The notes under the pieces are model-generated. The model was not told where the DNA came from. It worked only from the letters and a program-made list of their open reading frames with translations, and made no database searches. The translations under genes were made by a program, and so were the position numbers. A stretch of DNA of 64,000 nt from Bartonella tribocorum. Lineage in GTDB: Bacteria > Pseudomonadota > Alphaproteobacteria > Rhizobiales > Rhizobiaceae. The stretch covers positions 104,824-168,823 of the forward strand of contig NZ_NJGE01000002.1 of assembly GCF_002777915.1 (NCBI RefSeq). Direction: 5' to 3'. This document shows, one piece after another, positions 51,642 to 59,285 of the stretch; position 1 is the stretch's first letter, and each line of letters opens with the position of its first letter.

Positions 51642-51894
51642 TCGAATTTTGCTTGTTTTATGGGCTGTGATGTTGGCTTTTTTTTGCGTTTCGTGGTTGG
51701 GGACAACGCATATCTTATCAGGGGTATTTTTTGTTGCTGATATGAGCAATATTGCCGATTTTTTATTTTTCTTTTTGAGTGTATTGTTTGCGGGAATATT
51801 GTGGTGGAGTATACCGCAACCTATGTCTTTTAAAATGAGACTGGCAGCACTTTTTCTGCCAGTCCTTATTTTATTCTTCGCTCTTATATCCTAA
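51625..51894 (+). CDS. Small membrane protein, up to 89 residues
   Basis: This frame overlaps the previous one by 17 bases and has three hydrophobic segments (ILLVLWAVMLAFFCVSW, FLFFFLSVLFAGILWW, ALFLPVLILFFALI). Three tandem ATGs at 51625-51633 make the exact start uncertain. The last codons lie inside a terminator hairpin, and the stop overlaps the convergent MFS gene by 4 bases. No family is recognised. Confidence 0.5.
   Translation: MMMIIDRILLVLWAVMLAFFCVSWLGTTHILSGVFFVADMSNIADFLFFFLSVLFAGILWWSIPQPMSFKMRLAALFLPVLILFFALIS
51839..51875. terminator. Bidirectional rho-independent terminator inside a coding end
   Basis: A perfect 9-bp GC-rich stem, GACTGGCAG (51839-51847) with CTGCCAGTC (51856-51864), has an 8-base loop and is followed by CTTATTTTATT. 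On the minus strand it is followed by TCATTTTAAAAG, so it can also serve the MFS gene. It lies 30 bases before the stop of the 89-residue ORF, so the terminator and coding sequence share DNA. Confidence 0.75.
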
Positions 51895-53210
51895 TTGGAT
51901 ATCTCATCATCTGTAAACCCAACAAAGCAAATCAGTGAAATAAAAGAAGCAAAAAGCAAATAATAGCCGATATAAGACGTATCAAAATGTTGCACCAAAT
52001 ATTCTGCAATATAAGGTGCAAGAGAGGCTCCTACGATGCCAGATAAGTTGAAAGTAATAGAAGAACCCGTGTATCGAATGGCTGTTGGGTATGGTGAAGC
52101 CAAAACAGCACCAAGAGGACTGTATATCATGCCCATGATAGACAAACCAATGACGGACATTGCAAGGACTCCTATAACTCCAGAATTTAAGAAATAAGGA
52201 ATTGCAAAAGAGTAGATACCGGTGATGATTGTAATCCAAATCATCAAAGTTCTTCGCCTAATACGATCAGCAAGTCTTCCTGTAATGATCGTAAAAATTC
52301 CACAAAAAATAGCACCGACAATTTCGACTTGAAGCGCTTGATAATATGACAGTTGCAAATGATTTGTTGAATAGCTTAACAAATATGCTGTAACCAAGTA
52401 AAACAAAACAAATGTTGCCATACCAGAAAATACCCCAAGAAATAAGATTCGTGGACATTTTAAAAAGACATCGATGATAGGAACTTTGACACGTTCTTTA
52501 CTTTCAAGATCTTTTTTGAATTGAACAGTTTCATTGATTGAAAGACGAACCCATAATCCTATAATCATAAAAACAACTGAGGCAATAAAAGGGATGCGCC
52601 ATCCCCAAGCGACAAGTGCATCATGATCAAGAAAATATAACAGACCTAAATAAACAGCAATGGATAGAAATAGACCGATTGGAACACCCAATTGGGGAAA
52701 CATTGCATACCATCCCCGCTTTTCTGGAGGGGCATTTTCTGTTGCGAGCAAAACAGCTCCTCCCCATTCTCCTCCTAATCCCATTCCCTGTCCAATACGG
52801 CACAAGGTTAAGAGGAAGGGCGCAAACCATCCAGCGGTCTCATATGTGGGAAGAAAACCAATAATGACTGTTGAAAGACCCATTGTGAGAAGAGAGGCGA
52901 TAAGTGTTGCTTTTCTTCCAATTTTATCTCCAAAATGTCCAAAGACAATCGAGCCAAAGGGCCGAGCAAAAAAGGCTGCTCCAAAAATCAGGAAAGATTG
53001 TAAAATAGCAATCTGATCATTTTGTGTTGGAAAAAACACATGAGGAAATATAAGAGCTGCGGCAGTGGCAAAGACATAGAAATCAAAGAATTCAATTGTT
53101 GGGCCAATAAGGCTTGCAAACAAAATTCGACGAGGGGAATTTCTGTTGCTTATGCCTTGCATTTCTAAGTTTATAGACATGAATAGAATGTCCCTTTCAG
53201 TATATGGCAA
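51891..53210 (-). CDS. MFS transporter, metabolite:H+ symporter type
   Basis: This is a 439-residue inner-membrane secondary transporter with twelve predicted helices. The family loop GHFGDKIGRKATL between helices 2 and 3 and its counterpart GRLADRIRRRTLM in the second half are visible, with GLGGEWGGAVLLATENAPPEKRGW typical of the MHS subgroup (ShiA/ProP/KgtP-like). The substrate cannot be read from sequence. A later ATG (at 53180, MSINLEMQ) is an alternative start. Confidence 0.88.
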   Translation of the reverse strand: MPYTERDILFMSINLEMQGISNRNSPRRILFASLIGPTIEFFDFYVFATAAALIFPHVFFPTQNDQIAILQSFLIFGAAFFARPFGSIVFGHFGDKIGRKATLIASLLTMGLSTVIIGFLPTYETAGWFAPFLLTLCRIGQGMGLGGEWGGAVLLATENAPPEKRGWYAMFPQLGVPIGLFLSIAVYLGLLYFLDHDALVAWGWRIPFIASVVFMIIGLWVRLSINETVQFKKDLESKERVKVPIIDVFLKCPRILFLGVFSGMATFVLFYLVTAYLLSYSTNHLQLSYYQALQVEIVGAIFCGIFTIITGRLADRIRRRTLMIWITIITGIYSFAIPYFLNSGVIGVLAMSVIGLSIMGMIYSPLGAVLASPYPTAIRYTGSSITFNLSGIVGASLAPYIAEYLVQHFDTSYIGYYLLFASFISLICFVGFTDDEISN

Positions 53211-53754
53211 ATCAAATATGAATTAACCAACTATAATTATAAAAATTTCATATCAGTGTCGAGTCGATATTATGAAGTTTCTTAATATATTAAAACAATG
53301 ATAATGGACTGATGAACATCAATGATGTGTTTTTTAGATTATCAAAATTGAATAGAATAAAGAAGCTATTTTAAATGCTGTAAAAGGTGGAAATATTTGG
53401 CCATAAAGGCTGCTCTCGTTCATAGTGCTATTTCCTTTAAAGTTTTAAGGCCAATTTTTATCTATTGAGAGATCAATCTTATTCGTAGATCAGTGTTTAG
53501 TGTCTCAAAAATATTAAAAAATCTTTTTATGAATATAATTATAACACTTTTTAATTGCATACAATAAAAATTAAATCTTTTAGTTGTGCATATATTTAAA
53601 AACACATGATGTATATTTGATCTGTCAGAGTTTAATCATCGAATGTTTTATTAGCTTTAAAAAACATGAGGTTGAACCATTACAGAATGTTGTTTTGGTC
53701 TATGCACTTTTTTCTAAATGGGGAATTTAAATTTGGAATTATGGAGTGTGAAGA
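53211..53754. other. Upstream region of the first autotransporter
   Basis: No gene is supported in this 544-base AT-rich region. Its last 50 bases contain TTTTTCTAAAT (53709-53719) and the leader GGAGTGTG four bases before the ATG, both repeated before the third autotransporter. The MFS promoter lies at the left end. Confidence 0.45.
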
Positions 53755-56700
53755 ATGCAACGCAAATTGAAATTAAGTTTTTGTGCGTTAATGACCAGCA
53801 GTTTTTTTATCAAAATTGCGAGTGCAGATCGAGTATCGACACCAAAAGAAAAGCTATTAACACCAGTAGGTATCAATGAATATCTAAAAGAAACTCCAAA
53901 GTTGTTATCAAGAATGAGGGGATTAAAAGAAAAAAAAGAGGGGGCAAAAATGATAGTGCATGAAAAGACACTAGAAGGAAGGAAGTCTTCAGAAGAGGAA
54001 AGGAAGGAATCAGAAAATCTACTCTTTGAAGTTCTCACAAATTCAATAATAAGCGATGGTGCTGCTATTTATATTGCTAACCGTGGCTCTGAAGGTTCTG
54101 AAATAAATAGCTTTAGTTATGAAGGTGCTGCCTATTCCATCAATAATACGGTTCAAGAAGGTGGAAAACTCTACATTGATGCAGCAAGTGTGAGTAGGGA
54201 TACGATCATTGAGCATGGTGGGATTGAGTTTATCCAAAAACTTAGCACTTCAGAATATGCCGTTGTTAAAAAAGGGGGTAAACAAATTGTTGAAAGTGGT
54301 GCAAATGCTGAAGGGACTAAAATCTATGGTGGTGAGCAGATTATTTTTGGTAAAGGGATGATCCTTGGAGAAGGTTTGTTGCTTGAAGATAAGGCAAGTA
54401 GTGCTTATGGCACTGAAATTCATGCTGCAGATGGAATGCTAGGAATACAAAGTATCTATAGTGGGGGGATTGCTGTTGACACAAGGGTTATGAAAGGAGG
54501 TGTCCAGAATATTGACGGTCAAGAGAATTTTCATAATGGCTTTTCAGAAGATGCTGATACAGCTGATACAGAAGAGGAAGATTTTACAATCAATGAGGGG
54601 GCTTCTGCACTCAATACCCAACTTTTTAAAAATGGGATTCAGAATATCTTTGCAGGAGGAAATGCGAGTGAAGTTACTTTATACGATAGAGCTACGCAGA
54701 AGATATATGATTCTGGATATACGGATGATCTAACAATTAATCATCAAGCAAGCTCATGGGCTTTTGCTGGTGCAATATTAGACAGAAATACAAATGTCTA
54801 TGACTTTGGCAGCCTCTATCTTTATGCTGGAAATGATGAAGCAGTTACAGAAGTAGAAAATCTTAGTTTAAATGGAGAAGATACCAAACTATATATTATT
54901 GCTCCTGAAGATAACAGCAAAAAATCTCACGTTAATATCCATAATTTACAGGGAAACGGTAGAGTTGTTTTTACGTCTTTAGGGACAGGTAAACATTACT
55001 CAGAACTTAATATTGATAATCTTTCAGGTTCTTTACATTTCTATTTTAATGTCAACTTTGCCAAGCACTTTAGTGATTATCTTGTCATTAAAGAAAGTAG
55101 CTCTGGTTCTCACACAATAAGTGTGGCTGATTCTGGACGTGAAATTACAAATTCTTTTCACAAAAAGCATAAATTAATTTCTGATCACGCTGGGAGCGCT
55201 CATTTTACTCTGACAAATACTTTTGGTGAAAAAATCGAAACGATTGATGCCGGAACCTATAGGTATCGTTTGAAACATAGAAACGATAAAGGCACTGGTA
55301 AAATTTGGTATTTAGATGCGAATTATGCTGTTGATGAGGCAAATACCTCTTTATTTTCTGATTTTAGCTTGCAACCATCTGTTATGGCTCCATTATCGAA
55401 TGATCTCACAGAATTCATAATTGGAAAGGGAATGATTGTTACGATTGCGGATCCTAGCTTTGAGAGTAGCAGAGAGAAGATTGATAGCAATGGAGAAACT
55501 TCAATTAGTAATACAGTTAAAGATGGTGGAAAGCTTTCCGTTTATAGCGGTGGTTTTAGCTTGTATACGACAATTCAAAGAGGCGGTACTGAGCTTATTA
55601 AAACACAAGGTCTTTCACAGGATAGTATAGTTCAGAGAGGCGGAAAACAAAAGGTTGAGGAGGGTGGAAAAGCTGAAGGGGCTAAAATTTATAGTGGAGA
55701 GCAGTTTGTTTCAGGAAAGTCTGATATTAAGGGTGCGGTGGTAAGAAGTAGAGCTTATGGCAGCATTATTTCTGGTGAAAATGGGGCACTAGGATATCAG
55801 AATGTGTATGATGATGGAGAGGTTTTTAATACAAAGATCATGGAAGGAGGGGTACAAAATCTTTATGTAGAACAGGAGCTAGACGATTATAGCAGTTTTG
55901 CATTTGATACGAAGGTGTTTTCTGGTGGACAACAACACGTTTTAGCAGGGGGAATCGCGATTAGCGTTTTTTTAGAAGGGACTGCTTTTCAGACAATAGA
56001 TTTGGGGGGGTACGTAAAAGATTTAACAATCAAGGATCAAGCACAATCATGGTTACATTCTGGTGCAACATTAGAAGGAAGCACTATGATTCATGATTCT
56101 GGACGAATTTATCTTTATGCTGGTGCTGATCAATCTCGTACTGAAGTAGAAAAAATTGTTTTAAATGGCAAAGATACAAAATTGTACGCTATTGCTTCTA
56201 AGATGGATGGCGAAAGTTCTTTGATTGAAAATCTAAGTGGTAATGGCCGTGTTATTTTTGCTTCTACCATATTTAATCCGCATTACTCTAAACTAGAAGT
56301 TGGTAAGCTTTCAGGGAATTTACGTTTTAGGCTGAATACCAATTTTGGTGAGCAGCGCGGTGATTATCTCCTTATCGAAAAGGGGGAAGGGCATCACACA
56401 ATAAGCGTGATTGATTCTGGTATTGAAATTGCCAATTCTTCTCTAGAAACACAAAATTTAGTCCTTGAACTTGATTTGATTCATGAAAAAAGCGGAAATG
56501 CTCATTTTGCTCTGACGGATTTTTCTGGTGAAGAGACCAGTACGATTGATGGTGGAGCATATATGTATGCGCTAAAGAAAAAAGATCAGAATGGAGGAAA
56601 GATTTGGTATTTGGCGCCGTTGGAAACAACTTCTACTCCTGTCCCCCCCTCACCTCATGCGGAGTCACCTATAGATAAGTTTCCTGAAAAAGAAGAAAAT

Positions 56701-58932
56701 ATGATATCTTCAAAAGATTTTAGTATCTCTGATGTCATTAATTTCAGTATTTGTGAGGGAGGAGGCATTTTACAAAACTTTTTGCTTGGTGACGACAGGG
56801 TCGTTTATATCTCTGATGATGGAGAGAAAGATTCTCTTAAAAAGTCTATTAACACTACCGTTTCGGAATCTGGAACACTTTATGTTGAGGCTGGTGGTTT
56901 TGGTAAAAATACAACAATTGAAAATGGCGGTTCAGAGATTATCGGGGAACAGGGGATTTCAGAGTCTACGATTATTTACGAGGGGGGAAAACAACAGGTA
57001 GAAGGAGGAGGAACAGCATTGCAGACTACAATTTACGGTGGTAACCAGCTGATTTTTGGGGATGGATATGTGAATGGTGGAATTGTTGGGAGCAGTGCTT
57101 ATGATACAACAATTTATGGTCAAGGAGACATACTGGGACAGCAGAATGTATACGATGATGGAATGGCAGTGGGAACAAAAGTGATGAGTGGAGGAATGCA
57201 AACTCTTGCTAAATGGTTTCCTGATGATGATAACTTTGTAGAAAAAGCCGGTGGTCTAGCCGTAAATACAGAGGTCTTTTCAGAGGGTATGCAGCGTGTT
57301 TTAGCAGGAGGTGAAGCAAATACAGTTATTTTACATACTGGTGGTATTCAAGAAGTCTATGCGGGTGGAATTGTAAAGAATCTAACGATTAAAGAGAATG
57401 CCAATTCATGGGTTTCTGCTGGTGTGGTATTAGGAGGAGAAATAAAAGTTCAGGATTTTGGAAGACTCCATCTTGATGCTGGAGATGATGGTCAACAAAC
57501 TATAGTAGAAAACATTGCATTAAATGGAGAAGAAGCGCAATTATACGCCATTGCTGGTGACTTTGGCGACAAAAGTACACATATTCAGCAGTTAAGCGGT
57601 GTAGGAAAAGTTATTTTTACCTCTTCTGAAGATGATTTATATTACTCTCAACTTTATATTGATAATCTAGCAGGGAGTCTACATTTTAACTTTAATGTTA
57701 GCCTTGCAGAAGGAAAAGGTGATTACCTCTTTATTGAGAATGGGAGTGGTTTTCACACAATAAGTGTTGTAGATTCTGGTATTGAAATTGTTGATCCTTC
57801 GTCAGCAGAACTTGATTTAATTTTGGATCAAAGTGGAGGCGCATCTTTTACTCTACAAAGTTTTTCTGGTGCAAAAATTCCAATTGTTGATGGTGGAACT
57901 TACACGTATGGTTTAAAACAGAGAACTGATGAAGATGGAAAAGTTTGGTATTTATCTGCAATCTCTATTGATAATTCTTCATTTCTTGATAGTTTGCCAC
58001 GAAGTAGAAGCAGATCTGCGCGGCATTTAAACCAAAATCAACCGGTTTCTTCTTTTTCAACTCTTACAAATACAGAAGAGCACACGATTAAGTTGCCACG
58101 TCAAAGAGAAAAGCGCCCCAACTTAAGTCAAAAATCTTCAGTTTCTTCAATTGTTTCAACTCTGGAAAGTCAAGTGATTAAAGGAGCACCTCCAACAGGT
58201 TCTCGCCCTCTTTCTGATGAGAAACAACAGATTGCTGTTTCAGCCTCTTCTCAATCTTTATCGGATCAAATGACCTTGCGTCCAGTTCATAAAGAAGTTC
58301 ATAAAGATCAACCTTCTCCACAGGTGGATGAGAATCTTTCAGTTTCTGACTTTTTAACCACGCCTTCTACAGATGCAGTTTTGTCTATGTCTGTCGCTCC
58401 AGCGATGGTGTTTCACAATGAGATGCAAACCGTGCGTGTTTCAACGAATGGATTAGGGATTGAAGGCAGTTATACGCAATGGGCTGTTGGAACTTCCTTT
58501 GAAGCCGGTTATCGACTTCAGACGTCGAAGAGCAGTTGGTTACAGCCTTATGGACAGTTTACATGGTTAAAAGTTGAGGATAAGGAAATTAAGTTATCGA
58601 ATGACATGGTAGGTGAGCTGCGTCCCTTCACTTCATTACGCAGTGAGGTTGGTTTATCTTTAGGGTATGAATTTGGCTCTCGTATGGCTTTTTCATCTCT
58701 TGCATATATTACGGCAGCGTGGTTGCGAGAGCATAAAGATGACAATCAAACGTTGATTAATCACCAACATCCCTTTAGCACGGACTTATCAGGGAATGCG
58801 GGTAAATTAGGGATAGGTTTCAGCAGTTTAGTGAGTGAGAAGTTGAAGTTTTATGGTGAGGCGCATTATATTAAAGGGCGTAAAACAAAACAGTTTCTTC
58901 AGGGCATTATAGGGGTACGCTATAGTTTCTAA
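53755..58932 (+). CDS. Autotransporter (type Va), three-module passenger, shortened barrel
   Basis: This is a surface protein of 1725 residues related to Bartonella autotransporters of the Iba/Cfa type (family name inferred). A signal peptide ends at SFFIKIASA. The passenger has three homologous modules, about residues 95-520, 555-955 and 990-1402. Each has AIDA-like strand-loop-strand repeats rich in GG and ends with a GTYxYxLK...WYL block. A Ser/Arg-rich linker (about 1405-1535) leads to a C-terminal barrel ending in Phe (GVRYSF). Compared with the 59286-61850 paralog, about 112 barrel residues are missing in frame after EMQTVR (58437), so secretion may be impaired. The GGAGTGTG leader precedes ATG. 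Confidence 0.88.
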   Translation: MQRKLKLSFCALMTSSFFIKIASADRVSTPKEKLLTPVGINEYLKETPKLLSRMRGLKEKKEGAKMIVHEKTLEGRKSSEEERKESENLLFEVLTNSIISDGAAIYIANRGSEGSEINSFSYEGAAYSINNTVQEGGKLYIDAASVSRDTIIEHGGIEFIQKLSTSEYAVVKKGGKQIVESGANAEGTKIYGGEQIIFGKGMILGEGLLLEDKASSAYGTEIHAADGMLGIQSIYSGGIAVDTRVMKGGVQNIDGQENFHNGFSEDADTADTEEEDFTINEGASALNTQLFKNGIQNIFAGGNASEVTLYDRATQKIYDSGYTDDLTINHQASSWAFAGAILDRNTNVYDFGSLYLYAGNDEAVTEVENLSLNGEDTKLYIIAPEDNSKKSHVNIHNLQGNGRVVFTSLGTGKHYSELNIDNLSGSLHFYFNVNFAKHFSDYLVIKESSSGSHTISVADSGREITNSFHKKHKLISDHAGSAHFTLTNTFGEKIETIDAGTYRYRLKHRNDKGTGKIWYLDANYAVDEANTSLFSDFSLQPSVMAPLSNDLTEFIIGKGMIVTIADPSFESSREKIDSNGETSISNTVKDGGKLSVYSGGFSLYTTIQRGGTELIKTQGLSQDSIVQRGGKQKVEEGGKAEGAKIYSGEQFVSGKSDIKGAVVRSRAYGSIISGENGALGYQNVYDDGEVFNTKIMEGGVQNLYVEQELDDYSSFAFDTKVFSGGQQHVLAGGIAISVFLEGTAFQTIDLGGYVKDLTIKDQAQSWLHSGATLEGSTMIHDSGRIYLYAGADQSRTEVEKIVLNGKDTKLYAIASKMDGESSLIENLSGNGRVIFASTIFNPHYSKLEVGKLSGNLRFRLNTNFGEQRGDYLLIEKGEGHHTISVIDSGIEIANSSLETQNLVLELDLIHEKSGNAHFALTDFSGEETSTIDGGAYMYALKKKDQNGGKIWYLAPLETTSTPVPPSPHAESPIDKFPEKEENMISSKDFSISDVINFSICEGGGILQNFLLGDDRVVYISDDGEKDSLKKSINTTVSESGTLYVEAGGFGKNTTIENGGSEIIGEQGISESTIIYEGGKQQVEGGGTALQTTIYGGNQLIFGDGYVNGGIVGSSAYDTTIYGQGDILGQQNVYDDGMAVGTKVMSGGMQTLAKWFPDDDNFVEKAGGLAVNTEVFSEGMQRVLAGGEANTVILHTGGIQEVYAGGIVKNLTIKENANSWVSAGVVLGGEIKVQDFGRLHLDAGDDGQQTIVENIALNGEEAQLYAIAGDFGDKSTHIQQLSGVGKVIFTSSEDDLYYSQLYIDNLAGSLHFNFNVSLAEGKGDYLFIENGSGFHTISVVDSGIEIVDPSSAELDLILDQSGGASFTLQSFSGAKIPIVDGGTYTYGLKQRTDEDGKVWYLSAISIDNSSFLDSLPRSRSRSARHLNQNQPVSSFSTLTNTEEHTIKLPRQREKRPNLSQKSSVSSIVSTLESQVIKGAPPTGSRPLSDEKQQIAVSASSQSLSDQMTLRPVHKEVHKDQPSPQVDENLSVSDFLTTPSTDAVLSMSVAPAMVFHNEMQTVRVSTNGLGIEGSYTQWAVGTSFEAGYRLQTSKSSWLQPYGQFTWLKVEDKEIKLSNDMVGELRPFTSLRSEVGLSLGYEFGSRMAFSSLAYITAAWLREHKDDNQTLINHQHPFSTDLSGNAGKLGIGFSSLVSEKLKFYGEAHYIKGRKTKQFLQGIIGVRYSF
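58189..58437 (+). repeat. 249-bp identical repeat, copy 1
   Basis: This is identical base for base to 63752-64000, in the same reading frame. It covers the PPTGSRPLSDEKQQ linker to the EMQTVR start of the barrel. The match to the third autotransporter may go on beyond the window. Confidence 0.95.
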
Positions 58933-59285
58933 TGATAGGGATATTTTTTGATTATCTTTAAAGGTATAATTGTTTTTAAAAATCTTTAATAAGGCGTGAA
59001 TAACTCTTCAGAGCATACAGCTTCACTTTTCATGAAAGATTGTGTGCTCTTTATTTATATTATAGTTTATTATGTGTTACTTTTTTCTTTGATGAAAAAA
59101 CTTTGAAGAAATGCAGGGATTCCCTTATATCTCCGATCAAAAATGCGTTGCAGAGATGGTAAAAAACAGTTTTTGAGTAAAGTGATGAGGCTACTCAGAA
59201 GAATTGTTACAATCTAAGGTTGAAAATATATTTTGTAGAGCTAGTTACGTTTGGTGTCTATGCAGACGTGAAGAGGGGGGAGGAT
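58933..59285. other. Gap between autotransporters 1 and 2
   Basis: This 353-base gap holds a hairpin terminator candidate (59010-59050) and TACAATCTAAG (59208-59218), repeated before autotransporter 3. The frame of autotransporter 2 is open from TTG 59220, but the signal peptide starts at 59286. Confidence 0.5.
59010..59062 (+). terminator. Candidate terminator after autotransporter 1
   Basis: AGAGCATACA (59010-59019) pairs with TGTGTGCTCT (59041-59050) with one mismatch. A smaller CTTT/AAAG stem sits in the loop, and TTATTTATATTA follows. It lies 78 bases after the stop. Confidence 0.45.
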
